A stretch of 64,000 nt of DNA, taken from positions 20,895,321-20,959,320 of the forward strand of contig CM044963.1 of assembly GCA_024516035.1 (NCBI GenBank). Direction: 5' to 3'. Position numbers and translations under genes: made by a program. The notes under the pieces were generated by a model. It searched no databases. It was not told where the DNA came from and worked only from the letters and a program-made list of their open reading frames with translations. Below are positions 9,020 to 19,250 of this stretch, one piece after another. How positions within the stretch are numbered: the first letter of the stretch is position 1; each line of letters begins with the position of its first letter. The stretch is from Bactericera cockerelli (Eukaryota; Arthropoda; Insecta; Hemiptera; Triozidae).

Positions 9020-11127
9020 CAGTATGTTTCAGAAAAGGTGGCCACCCCCTCGTAACTTTTGAACGCGACGGAATTTTTCAATTCTGTAAAGTCCTGTGGT
9101 CATATTTATTTTTGGCCCCGGTCGGCCCTTCCGGCTTTTAAGCCATATTTTTTCATTTTTCTCGCGAATTTTAAATGGAATGCTATATTTTTAATTCCTG
9201 TTAATTAAAGTACAAGTTAGGCTGAGTATAATGAGCTTTTAAAATTTTCAAAAACCTTATCAGGGGAGGAGCTAGTAGGGTGCAAGTTTCAAAATTGTTC
9301 CACCCTGTATTTCGGCGTTAGTTAGATTTTTTAGTACTTTTTTTATGTTCATAGGTTCAAAATATTGTTTTACACCATATGAAATCAAAAAAATATTCTT
9401 GTTTACTTCTAATCAGGGTCATAGTAAGGTTTTTGTAAAAGTACTTTTTTTCTCACGTCAATTTTTTCGTAAATTAATGGTCTTCTCGAAATTGGCATTT
9501 TTAGAGGTGAAAGTCTGCAGTGACATATGTTTTTTATGCTTGAAATCGAAAGAAAACTTAACGGAGCAGCGATTAAAATCATAAAAAAAGCCATTTAACC
9601 TGCTAGTTTTTTCACGACAGTCCGGTAAAGTGGGTGAATTTCGTATTGGATTTTTTTTTTTTTTTTTTTTGAGGAAACACAATTGGCATAGAAAATAAAT
9701 AATATCTAATAAGGGAATATTACTTCAATAAAGATAACTAAATGCGAAATTAAATGAAAATTATTTCTTCTAAATCAGTGCCGGATATTTTTTTTTTTTC
9801 TCTCTCTCTTTTTTTCACTTTTCAAAGTTCAAGTTGTATCAAAAATAATTTACGGATAATGCTGCTTCTAAAGTCGGCCTAGGGGTCCCCTCTTGAGACA
9901 ATTTTAGTTGGTAAGTTGGTAAAATCTGTAGAAAACACATTGTCAATAATTCTGGAGTCAGTCCGATGGCGCTTTGAATGCAACGATTCTTGTAGGATCA
10001 CCGAAGTTAAGCAACGTCCAGCGAGGAGAAGACTTCGAGATGCTGGCATTCCAGCCTAACCCAGGCTGGGTGAGATAAATGTGTTTAGGAGGTTGGTGAG
10101 TTTCTTGCGAATGGAATGTAACACCCCCGTTATTATATGACCATGCAGTTAAAACGCGATATTAAACCCAAATTAAAAAAAAAAAAATCATACTGGTGTT
10201 GCTAGTAATGCATACCAGGTCTCTAAATAAAAATCTAATTATATCGAAATTTAAGAGAGAAAAATACCAGGTCAAGTACCAAACTCTTGAGGGTGAAAAT
10301 TAAACCAATTCAATTATTTTAAAGAGAAAAAAATTATCCGGCACTGATTTAGAAGAAATAATTTTCATTTAATTTCGCATTTAGTTATGTTAATTGAAGT
10401 ATTATTCCCTTATTAGGTATTATTTATTTTCTATGCCAATTGTGTTTCCTCAACAAAAAAAAAATCCAATACGAAATTCACCCACTTTACCTGACACTGT
10501 CCTGAAAAAACTAGCAGGTTAAATGGCTTTTTTTATGATTTTAATCGCTTCTCCGTTAACTTTTCTTTCAATTTTAAGCATAAAAAACATATGTCACTGC
10601 AGACTTTCACCTCTAAAAATGCCAATTTCGAGAACACCATAAATTTACGGAAAAATTGACGTGAGAAAAAAAGTACTTTTACAAAAACCTTACTATGACC
10701 CTGATTAGAAGTAAACAAGAATATTTTTTTGATTTCATATGGTGTAAAACAATATTTTGAACCTATGAACACAAAAAAAGTACTAAAAAATCTAACTAAC
10801 GCCGAAATACAGGGTGGAACAATTTTGAAACTTGCACCCTACTAGCTCCGCCCCTGATAAGATTTTTGAAAATTTTAAAAGCTCATTATACTCAGCCTAA
10901 CTTGTACTTTAATTAACAGGAATTAAAAATATAGCATTCCATTTAAAAATCGCGAGAAAAATGAAAAAATATGGCCTAAAAGACGGAAGGGCCAACCGGG
11001 GCCAAAAATAAATATGACCACAGGATGGGCCATAGGGCACTTCCTATACCTAGGACTTTACAGAATTGAAAAATTCCGTCGCGTTCAAAAGTTACGAGGG
11101 GGTGGCCACCTTTTCTGAAACATACTG
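9020..11127. mobile_element. Long-TIR palindromic DNA element, about 2.1 kb
   Basis: The arms are about 780-800 bp (left 9020 to about 9795, right about 10325 to 11127). They are near-perfect reverse complements. Both ends start CAGTATGTTTCAG and are flanked by TA (9018-9019 and 11128-11129), which fits a TA target duplication. The right arm has about 30 extra bp near 11020-11050 relative to the left. The centre holds a 5S-derived SINE (9967-10190). No transposase frame is present; the ORFs of about 75-80 codons in the arms mirror each other and are artefacts of the palindrome. Superfamily is uncertain; CAG ends with TA suggest Tc1/mariner-like mobilisation. Confidence 0.75.
9967..10190 (+). 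repeat. 5S rRNA-derived SINE in the palindrome centre
   Basis: It contains 'gatcaccgaagttaagcaac' (about 9997-10016), which matches the box A region of animal 5S rRNA. Then come the family middle 'gatgctggcattcc', the 3' module 'gcgaatgg...cacccccgt', and 'atgaccatgcagtt'. It ends in an A-rich tail at about 10175-10187. Confidence 0.82.
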
Positions 11128-11515
11128 TATAAATATTCATAACTATTCCGTTCACTCGCTTTTCCCACCCTTTTTCTCTTTTTTATCTCACTACTTGTGT
11201 ACTAACATTATTTTTCTTCTATTTTTTTATGATTTAATTTTTTTATTTTTTCCTTTTATTTAATTTTACCTTTACAGCTTTTTTTTAAAAATAAACAAAG
11301 TTTTTTTTGTTATTAATATGTAAAATATTTATCCCATAAAATATAATATAAGAGCTGTTTGACTGCTGGAGTAAAAGGACTTTTCAGTCTTACCTCGGCA
11401 GTATAAACAAGGTACATTCTATTCTATTCTACTTCCTTCTATATTTTTCTCTATACTTCTAACTCTTCTACAGAGTCTCTGTATGTAGAGTTATTATCCT
11501 GTCTTTCTCTGCTAG

Positions 11516-11560
<45 letters not shown>

Positions 11561-12310
11561 AAGAGAGAGAGAAAAATCTCTTTCTTCTCTTCCCCCGTAT
11601 CGTGCATTCAAAAGCTCTTTCGATTTCTTTGTATGAATTTATTTAAAAAGAAATAATTAGCTATGAAATGATTATATTTTACTTACTTTTTTCTAATTAA
11701 CTCCCCTTCTAGAATGCTCTCTTTTACTCTTTCTTCTGTCTCTTTTTAATATTTTTTGCTCCTGTATGATTAATTCTCGCATTTTCCATTTTTATTTCTT
11801 ATTTTTTTGCTGGATTATTACATTTTAAAGAGAAAGAGAGAGAACGAGGTATGAATGGGGGAAGAGAGGGAGAAAGAGAGAGAGAGTGAGAAAATGCGAC
11901 TAGACTAACGTAGTTTTTGATAGATTAAAATGAGATACTACAGCTCTAGCGTTGTTGCCAACACTGGATTACAATAAAAATTTAATATAAAAAATATGAA
12001 ATATGAGTGGGAATGTGAACAAAAATATTAAAAGGAGAGAGTGAGAGAGAAACATAAAATAGGACAGTTGCAGAGATATATTAGGAGAGACGGAGAGAGG
12101 TCGATAGGGAGAGGAAATTGGACTGTGGGAAAAAGAGAGGGAAACTAAGATATGATGAAATGAAGAGGATATTATAATGTTTTCTAATGCAGAGATGAAA
12201 ATCAGTAAATAAGGATAAGATAAAGGAAGAAATGAGGAATAAAGGAACATTACCAGCGGACAATCGTGCGGAAGGTTCAGGGTTCAAATTTTACAACTGA
12301 AAAAAATATT
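11128..12310. other. Simple-repeat-rich non-coding stretch
   Basis: No gene is visible. It contains a piece near 11350-11410 ('gtttgactgctgg', 'ggactttt', 'cggcagtataaacaagg') that resembles the 3' end of SINE A (see 12318). It also holds a 40-nt pure (AG)n run at about 11517-11558 and GA-rich tracts at 11825-11890 and 12030-12140. Another copy of the SINE A tail, in the opposite orientation, lies near 55315-55370. Confidence 0.55.
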
Positions 12311-12317
12311 CCCGGTA

Positions 12318-12520
12318 TCCCGGTAGCTCAGTGGTAAAGGCGGCACTCTGTGAATCCAAAGATTACAGAGGTCGTGGGTTCGAAACCCAGCCGGGACATG
12401 ACATGTTATCCTCCCATTTGGGATTTTTACCACATAATAATATGTCTTGGACTTACTGCTGGAATAATGGGACTTTAATAGTCCTAATCGGGCAGTATAA
12501 ATAAGGCGATATTATTATTC
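12318..12520 (+). repeat. SINE A: tRNA-derived SINE, near full length
   Basis: The tRNA-like head (12318-12397) has a 7-bp acceptor pairing (TCCCGGT with GCCGGGA), an A box TAGCTCAGTGGTAAAGG and a B box GGTTCGAAACC. The anticodon region instead forms one long hairpin (CTCTGTGAATC/GATTACAGAG), so it is not a working tRNA. The body ends 'gggcagtataaataaggcga'. Truncated relatives lie at 33233-33743 and 41058-41215. Confidence 0.8.
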
Positions 12521-13110
12521 CAACTTTGGTCACAATTTCAATAAGGGATTTTTTTTTTGTTATTTTTATGGCGTAAAAAAAAAATCGTACAATGTTTGAA
12601 CAAAGAAAAAAATTGTACAAGTTTTAAGACTTCTCGTAGACAATCTTCTTTCGGTAGTGTGCCAATATCTATGAAGAAAAAAAAGCAAGATGACTGTATG
12701 GAGGTTTGAACGGGGAATTGAGGCTATTGTCAGCAGGTGCCCCCTTTCTATCGCCCAACAGGTGTGGATGAAGGAATCTTACAACAAAAAGTGTGCCAAT
12801 ATCTGCCGTTATGCTCGTGTTGAGAACCATTGTGTCATTTCGTGCTCATGAAAAAGGAGGCATACAACAGGATAGAAAAGCTACAACACAGATTACCAGC
12901 TTCTGTACAGTAGCTATAAGACTGAAGGAAAACGAAAAAATAAAACACTAAGTTAGTGCCAGAAAGAGAAAAAGATTGTGAAAAAAAGATATAAGTTCTG
13001 TTATGACAGTAGTTTTGTCGGAAGTGCATATTACCACGGGGATGCAATTTTTGGCATCTCAGTGTAAAACTTCTAAGCTATCTCGTATAGACTCCGTCCA
13101 AGAGTATGAC
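12521..13110. other. Unassigned non-coding stretch
   Basis: The phrase 'agtgtgccaatatct' occurs twice (about 12656 and 12789), so this is probably a decayed repeat. A short open segment near 12735-12830 (peptide starting QVPPFYRPTGVDEG) has no start codon or splice support. I do not call a gene. Confidence 0.4.
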
Positions 13111-13124
13111 ACCGCCACACTGTC

Positions 13125-13385
13125 ATACAGCTCTTTTTACTTTCCTTATCCTATAATAAGGAAAATATTGTAATCGTGGAAAATTGGAACTACCCAGTTT
13201 TTCATTTTGGCTATTGGTCCGTGCGTCCGTCCATCTATCTATCTGTCCGTCCATCTCGAAAACGGTAAGAGGTAGAGACATGAAATTTGGTTTTTTAAAT
13301 AACATTTAAAAAAAAAAATATGTGTACTGTGTCAGATGTGGCAACTTGTTATGGAGTAGTTCGTTGAATAGATATAAGACCTTTT
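13125..13385 (+). repeat. Dispersed repeat with 'TCCTTATcctATAATAAGGA' head
   Basis: It starts with a small hairpin (tccttat/ataagga, about 13142-13160). It continues with 'ctcgaaaacgg' and 'gacatgaaatttgg', wording typical of old insect repeat copies. Its end (about 13320-13375: 'gtgtcagatgtggcaactt') recurs reverse-complemented at about 42190-42240. No coding function is seen. Confidence 0.5.
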
Positions 13386-13466
13386 CAGAGGATCTACTTA
13401 GTAGATCCTCTGCAAATTGTTTAGATGTACATTGTACCTACGGGTAAACCTCAATCTAAACAATTT
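13386..13466. repeat. Pair of perfect hairpins
   Basis: Hairpin 1 is a 12-bp perfect inverted repeat with a 3-nt loop (13386-13397 / 13401-13412, CAGAGGATCTAC). One base later, hairpin 2 has a 13-bp perfect stem (13414-13426 / 13454-13466) and a 27-nt loop that itself contains the palindrome GTACATTGTAC. It could be a MITE terminus or a structured RNA; nothing else supports either. Confidence 0.6.
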
Positions 13467-15483
13467 CTTGCCCAGAGAATTGGTCTGGTCAATCGGAAGG
13501 GTAATGAATGAATGGAATGGAAGAAATTAATCTTTTTGATATAAATAAATAAAACCATTATATATTAATCTTGTTATTCTATATTCGTAATGTTGTAGAT
13601 AATTCAATTAAATTAGCCTGGTATTGGTTTGTTCAGAAGGAATATTAAAATATAAGTGGTCAGTGGTCACCCATTACTTCCTTTTGACTGGTACATTCAA
13701 CGTAACACTAACGTTCGATGTATTTGTATTCTATTATGCAAATACATCCTGTCAGTTTGTATGAACGCCTGAAATGTCATGTAAGTATGCAATGTGCATG
13801 AGTTCTAGAATGTTATTCATAACCTTTAGAAGGTATTTCATTCTTTGAGTTTCGAAGTGTTTTAAATGACCACTTTTAACACAAATAAAATACGGGTTTA
13901 TTTTTGCGCCCCAAAAACTCATTATAAAATGATGTATTCTGACCAAATTATCCTCTTATGAGTTTGTTTAAAATGCCCGCATATTTATTAAATTTTCATG
14001 TGGACAATACTATCTCTATCTCTATCCAATCTTTATCTGTTTTCCATCTATTCTTCTTTATTCTCTCTTTTGGTATACTTCCCTCTTTCTCTCTCTTACG
14101 TTTCTCTCTCTTTCTCTCTCTCTCTTACGTTTCTCTCTCTTTCTTTCTCTCTCTTTCGTCCTCTCTCTTTCTTTCTCTTTCTTGCTTTTCTCTCTCTTTC
14201 TCTCTCTCTCTTGCTTTTCTCTCTCTTTCTTTCTCTCTCTTTCTTTTCTCTCTCGTTTTCTCTCTCTCTCTGTTACTATCTCTTTCCCTATTTGATGTCT
14301 ATCGAACAAATAAAATTAACTTTTACACAATATTGAATATCAAATTCAAGTATTATTGGATTACTGGAGTATTGTTGATATTTGTTGCCCAGGGCATCTG
14401 ATTGAATTCGCGATATATCAGCTTTCCTCCCCCTTGCTGTCTTTTTTTCCGTCACATAGGTATTGTATAACCTATTTTTTAAAAATAAAATACCACACGA
14501 TATATATATTTTAAGCCTAAGGTAGATAATATCAATCCTTTTGTCACGTAAATAATTGTCTCTCTATTTTCTACACGTAAATATTTCACCTATTTTGTCA
14601 CGTAAATAATTGGCTCTATTTTCTTCACGTACCTTTTTATCTTCTCGGAGTCCCCTATCTTGAATTTTCGGTTCACTTGTCGAGCCTGTCATATTGCAGA
14701 CGGCTTTCTTTTTTATTATTTTCTTTCTTCTTCTTCTTCTTCTTTCGCAAGGCAAAAATCTTTTTCTTTCTTTATTATGAAAATAAATGATTCGAAAAAT
14801 TCCCCCTCATCAACCCACGGTCTCATCCTAGCGTGCATTTCACTCCCGTTTTATCTCTTTCTTGTACTGTCTCTCTTCCAGTCAAACTTACTGTCTTCTT
14901 TTTATTGTCCTTATTCTTTTGATCATCCTTCCATATCTATTTTTTCCTCACCTTTTTTCACTTTCCTCTGTTCCTTATTTATGTTCCTTTTCATTTATTA
15001 TTTTTTCGCTACCTTAATATTATTATATTTTTTCTTTTGTGTATTTATAATCATATGTCCTTCCACTGATATCGCTTTTTGTGGTACTTTTGGTACTATT
15101 TCTTTACATCTTTTCGTTTCCTTTGCGTTATTTCTGTGATGTTTTCAGAATTTTCCATAGCATTTCATCTCGAACATCCTTCGCTGGTTTATAACAATAT
15201 CAAAATGTTATTGTGTTTTTCAGCAGCTTTATGTATATTTTATCCAGTATGTTTTTTTTTTCTTTCACTATGCCTTTGCCCAAATTGTCTTGGGGTGGCT
15301 ATGTTTTTATGACACTCCTACTTCTACAATAAACGCCCGGATGCCCTGATGCCAACCCTGGTAAAGGCACCAATGATTTGTGAAATTATGTCTGACAAAG
15401 CTGCTGCCGTATTTCTTTGTCACCAAGTATGCTTTTACTTAGTGATATAATATTTTCCTTTGTTTTATCTCCCTTTCTAACTT

Positions 15484-15530
<47 letters not shown>

Positions 15531-16876
15531 ACCTCTCTTTTCCCCTATCTCTCTCTCTATCTCCCTCTTTCCCTTTCTCTCTCTCGTTCTCTTTCTCTCT
15601 CCCTCCCCTCCCCTCCCCCAAGAGAATATCTCGAGCTTATTTGACCCAAGAAGTCTTGCTCTCAATTTATCAAACCAGAAAGTATAAGTTCTAAGTTTTC
15701 CTTGGGTGCCGTCGGATAACTCGTAAGTGAGACTCTGTGGTTATCATTAATCTCCTTCAATATTTCCGCCATCTTTTCCTCCCCTCTAAACTATGCATAT
15801 TTTATCTCTCGATAAGATGAATAGATGTAAAGTTATTACTTTTAAACCTATGTACTCCAACTTCAAAAATTTCCTTAAATACATAATGTAGGTGCACTTT
15901 TATTTACTTAGCACCTCTCTAGATCCTCTTAACTTCTAAGTTAATATATCTTTGCATCTTTTCTTCTAGCGTATTTCACAGCGGCTATAGTTTCAGAACT
16001 TTCAATCTGGGCAACTTTATAATTATCTATGTTTTATAAACTTTATACGTCATTAACTATTTATAACCGTTAAGTTTCTATCTCTTTTATGTCACTCAGT
16101 CTCTGATGGCTTCCTAAGTTTTAAGATTAATTATTCTTGCTGCGCGTAAAATGACACAATGGAAGGACGGAAATGAGAGACACATTTGAAAGATTATCCT
16201 TAATCTAATTACTTCTTCCAAAATTTGACCTTTCAAATTTCATAATAGATGCAATCACTAATCGTTAAGAAATACGAATAACACGAGAGATGTTTAAATC
16301 TTCAGTTGCTAGGAATCATACGACTACTCATTTTATTCCTATCCTGAGTAGGGCCGGAACTCAAATAGGGTGCATGTACCAATTATTCCGCCCTTCACAA
16401 AGTTTCGACTCACTTCTTTCAACACTCATAATATTGTTCTTCTTCTTTAATCTCATAATATTTTACTCGGAGACATTTTGGAATTTTTAATCATATCATT
16501 TGAAAGGTACAAAGGAATACTATCGAACCAGATATAGTTTGTCTTTGTATTTTTTAAGTTTAAAATTGTATGAGGGCTGAGAAGATGGGTCGAAAATTAT
16601 CGTCGCTCTTTTTCTGTCAAATAATTGGTACAAATACTAAATAATTGATGGATGTATAATTCATTATTGACCCTCTACCACACACATTTTACTCGGTAGG
16701 TATCTACATAAGTAATAATAAGTACTATCATTTTTTTAAAAAATAGAATGAAAAACATGTTGCACATTGCATATTCAATTTAATTGTGGGGCGTTCATAG
16801 AAACTAACATCATGAGTCCTATTATTTTGTTAAAAAAAAAAACAAAAACAAAAAATATATACATATATTTTGCAGG
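13467..16876. other. Pyrimidine-rich stretch without a gene
   Basis: Long C/T tracts dominate at about 14065-14290 and 15485-15618. The numerous ORFs here (Ser/Leu/Phe on plus, Arg/Glu/Lys on minus) are frames through these tracts. Near 15270-15360, 'ttgggg', 'cgcccggatgccctgatgccaaccctg' marks a copy of a dispersed repeat also seen at 40640-40900, 43030-43100 and 49925-50040. I see nothing else I can support. Confidence 0.6.
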
Positions 16877-17095
16877 GTCGATGGCGCGTAGAATACACCG
16901 TTCTTGTGGGATCACCGAAGTTAAGCAAAGTCCATTGTGGTGAAGACTTCGTGATGCTGGCATTCCGGCCCAACTCAATATGAGCGAGAATTATGTAGAT
17001 ATTGGTTTGTAAGTTTCCTGCGAATGGAGAGAAACACCCCCGTCGAGATATAACCATGCAGTTGAAAGCGACGTTAAACTCAAAAAAAGTCATAT
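16877..17095 (+). repeat. 5S rRNA-derived SINE
   Basis: It contains 'gatcaccgaagttaagcaaa' at about 16911, 'gatgctggcattccggcc', 'gcgaatgg', 'cacccccgtcg' and the end block 'atgcagttgaaagcgacgtt'. It ends in a short A-rich tail at about 17089-17095. Confidence 0.82.
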
Positions 17096-17271
17096 TGAAA
17101 CGGTCGTTTCATCTTCGATTAGCTAGAAACTTACCGAACAGCTACCAACATTAAGTGTGTGGCCATCTTCACTGGCTGAGATTCCCTACTGACATAAATT
17201 TTGGTTTGGTATTTAAGAGCTGTCAGTTCCCAAATCAGCCATAATATTTTTTTAATTTATAATATTATCAG

Positions 17272-17356
17272 CATGGTATAATAATTTGGGTCACCGCTGC
17301 GCTGTCTGGTGAAATGACATTAAGAATTCCGCCATATAATATCACATTGGCTTCTC
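17272..17356 (+). CDS. Candidate internal exon, product unknown
   Basis: The acceptor is TATAATATTATCAG (ending 17271) and the donor is CTTCTC|GTAAGA. Only one frame is open: 28 codons plus 1 nt. It encodes a hydrophobic stretch (GIIIWVTAALSG) and then TLRIPPYNITLAS, which contains an N-glycosylation sequon (NIT). Joining to the 39-nt exon at 17532 keeps the frame open and adds RYQEWCRREGSIA. I recognise no family. The support is two adjacent phase-compatible exons with good splice signals. No upstream exon was identified. Confidence 0.42.
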
Positions 17357-17531
17357 GTAAGAATACCTGAACTGGTTTTTTCAGACCGCTAGATGTATTG
17401 GCGACCGATTTGGATCGATCTGTCGAGTGCTTGGTTGGACCTTTGATCTTAAACACTTACTAGGTTAACTAAGAACATTATACGAATATAGGCACCTGTC
17501 ATTTTATCTTTCAATTTTATTCATTTTTCAG

Positions 17532-17570
17532 GCTATCAAGAGTGGTGCAGAAGAGAAGGCAGCATTGCTG
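17532..17570 (+). CDS. Candidate 39-nt microexon
   Basis: An excellent acceptor (a T-rich run, then TTTTTCAG ending 17531) and a donor (GTAGGT at 17571) bracket 39 nt. In the frame set by the exon at 17272-17356 it reads (R)YQEWCRREGSIA and leaves 1 nt over. Read alone in phase 0 it would give AIKSGAEEKAALL, which is also plausible. Both readings are open, and this keeps my confidence moderate. A continuation would have to lie beyond the LINE. Confidence 0.42.
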
Positions 17571-17960
17571 GTAGGTATATTAACACTACATAAACCTTCA
17601 TTGAATATAATAATAATAATACTAGTAATAAAAGCATTATAAGCAATGCTATTGAAACATTTTTTTCTGACCGCTAAAAATAATAGAAATCTAGGATGCT
17701 TCAAACGAGTTCTCTGGGTCATCCGTTCACAACAGTATTCTTTTGTTTTTTAAGAAACTGTTCCTTAACAACATCTGGTTATTACACATTAAATGATTAA
17801 ATGGTACTATTATACTTGCCTGATAATTATTATTATCATTGGCATCATCATATTTAGAGTTATTATTATATTTATATATTATTTCTGTAATGGAGCTATT
17901 CATTCCGACAATGTCCAGGTATTTCTTTTCTTTCACATTTTTCTTGAAACCACGAGACCC
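17571..17960. other. AT-rich intron-like sequence
   Basis: I see ATT/ATA-rich simple sequence (17607-17625, 17820-17885) and no coding signal. Confidence 0.5.
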
Positions 17961-17962
17961 CA

Positions 17963-18215
17963 GAGCCAGCGTTGACGGCACGTTGAATACACCAGTTCTC
18001 ATTTAGTAACTGAAGTTAAGCAACGTCCAGCGAGGCTAGGACTTGGGTGACCATTGAACTTCAAATCCTCGTGATGCTGGCTATTTCTGTCCCCACTCAG
18101 ACGAGGTGAGGTTACTTTGAGTAGTTGGTTTGTAAGTTTCCAGCGAATGAAGGGTAAAACCCTCATCCTAATATGACGATGCAGTTTTAAAAGCAACGTT
18201 AAACCTTAATTAAAA
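17963..18215 (+). repeat. 5S rRNA-derived SINE, older variant
   Basis: This copy keeps more of the 5S gene than the others. After 'gaagttaagcaacgtccagcg' it has 'aggacttgggtgacc', comparable to the 5S 'agtacttggatgggtgacc'. It then has 'gatgctggc', 'ggtgaggtta', 'gcgaatga', 'aaccctcatcctaatatgac' and an A-rich end. It is the clearest proof that the head derives from 5S rRNA. Confidence 0.82.
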
Positions 18216-18364
18216 TTCGATTGTGAAATTAAAATTCCAGAGTCTAGTGCGATTATCTTGAATCTTGACGTAGTGAACATACTTTATGTATCAAAATAAA
18301 TAAACAATAATATAATCTTACTTGCTTAATTACTTAGTATTGCGCCTGCGCAACGCACATGCAC

Positions 18365-18483
18365 CAGGTGGTGTATGGACCATAAGATATAGTGTCCATA
18401 ACAGCATGGACCATAGGATGTAGTGTCCATAACCGCATGGACCATAGGATGTAGTGTCCATAACCACATGGACCATAGATGTA
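18365..18483. repeat. 31-bp minisatellite, left part
   Basis: Tandem units of 30-31 bp ('catggaccatagg' then 'atgtagtgtccataacc'). The array is split by the LINE and resumes at 24875. The last 7 bp (AGATGTA, 18477-18483) form the target-site duplication of the LINE. Confidence 0.88.
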
Positions 18484-19250
18484 CTAACATAACCATTTGC
18501 AAAAATAATTTAGAATTAGATGAAACTTTCAGTCTAGGTAACGACGAAACAGCTACCCAGTTTTTTCTATAATAATTCGTCTCTCTCACCTTTCGCGCAG
18601 CCTTTCTGTCCTGCTCATATATCTAACCCAATTGTAAAATCTAATCTCATAACCTGTACTCCTAACTGCAATTATAGTCTTAATTCTCACAATGATTTTC
18701 TGCACACCAGTCTGTCTCCCCTTGCTCAGCCTTTCCAGCCAGGAATATTTCCTTCTCTAATTACAAACAATGATTTTAGTCACTATCCTCCAGCCCTGAA
18801 CATGACGGAACCTAGCACTCGGTCCCCCAACTCTAGTCTCTCTCCCTTTGCTCAGATCTTCCTGCCTAGAAATTTTCCAAACCAGACTAGTCCTATAAAT
18901 AGTAGTCATCCAAGTTTGCCCTTAAATAATTCGACTGTCTCTCGCACTCCATCCCACACCTCCAAACAACTAACTCAAGGCCAGCTTTCTCAACCTGGAT
19001 CCTCGTATACTCCAAACCCAAATTATAATCCTATTTACCCTCAGACTAGCTACCCCTCTAATAACTTACCTACCCCCCGTACTAACTACCCGTCTGCAAC
19101 ATCACAAAAACATACTCTTCTGACTATCTTACATCACAACATGCAGAGTATGCGTCACAAGGTACCATCACTTGAAGTTTTCCTTACTTTGTTAAATACA
19201 AAATATAAGCTACAACCAGATATTCTATGTTTCACGGAGACTTGGCTCAC

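Noticed and set aside
9997..10016. Apparent 5S rRNA gene
   Set aside because: Only about the first half of 5S is recognisable. The sequence continues into a tail shared by all copies with an A-rich end, so it is a retroposon.
9345..10772. Similar 79-codon ORFs at 9345-9584 and 10533-10772
   Set aside because: They are mirror images from the two arms of one palindrome. The arms carry no protein motif.
12318..12397. Apparent tRNA gene
   Set aside because: The acceptor and T arms look right but the anticodon arm is one extended hairpin, and a SINE body follows. The same holds for 33355-33428 and 30091-30174.
14058..15665. Several ORFs of 60-150 codons rich in Ser/Leu/Phe or Arg/Glu/Lys
   Set aside because: They run through (CT)n and (CTTT)n tracts and have no independent support.
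17135..17166. Minus-strand mini first exon (ATG in good context, peptide MATHLMLVAV, GTAAGT donor)
   Set aside because: Only 32 nt; no partner exon found; such matches are expected by chance in 64 kb.
17268..17456. Minus-strand 62-codon ORF of ordinary composition
   Set aside because: It begins with GTG straight after stop codons, lacks a convincing acceptor, and overlaps the better supported plus-strand exon 17272-17356.
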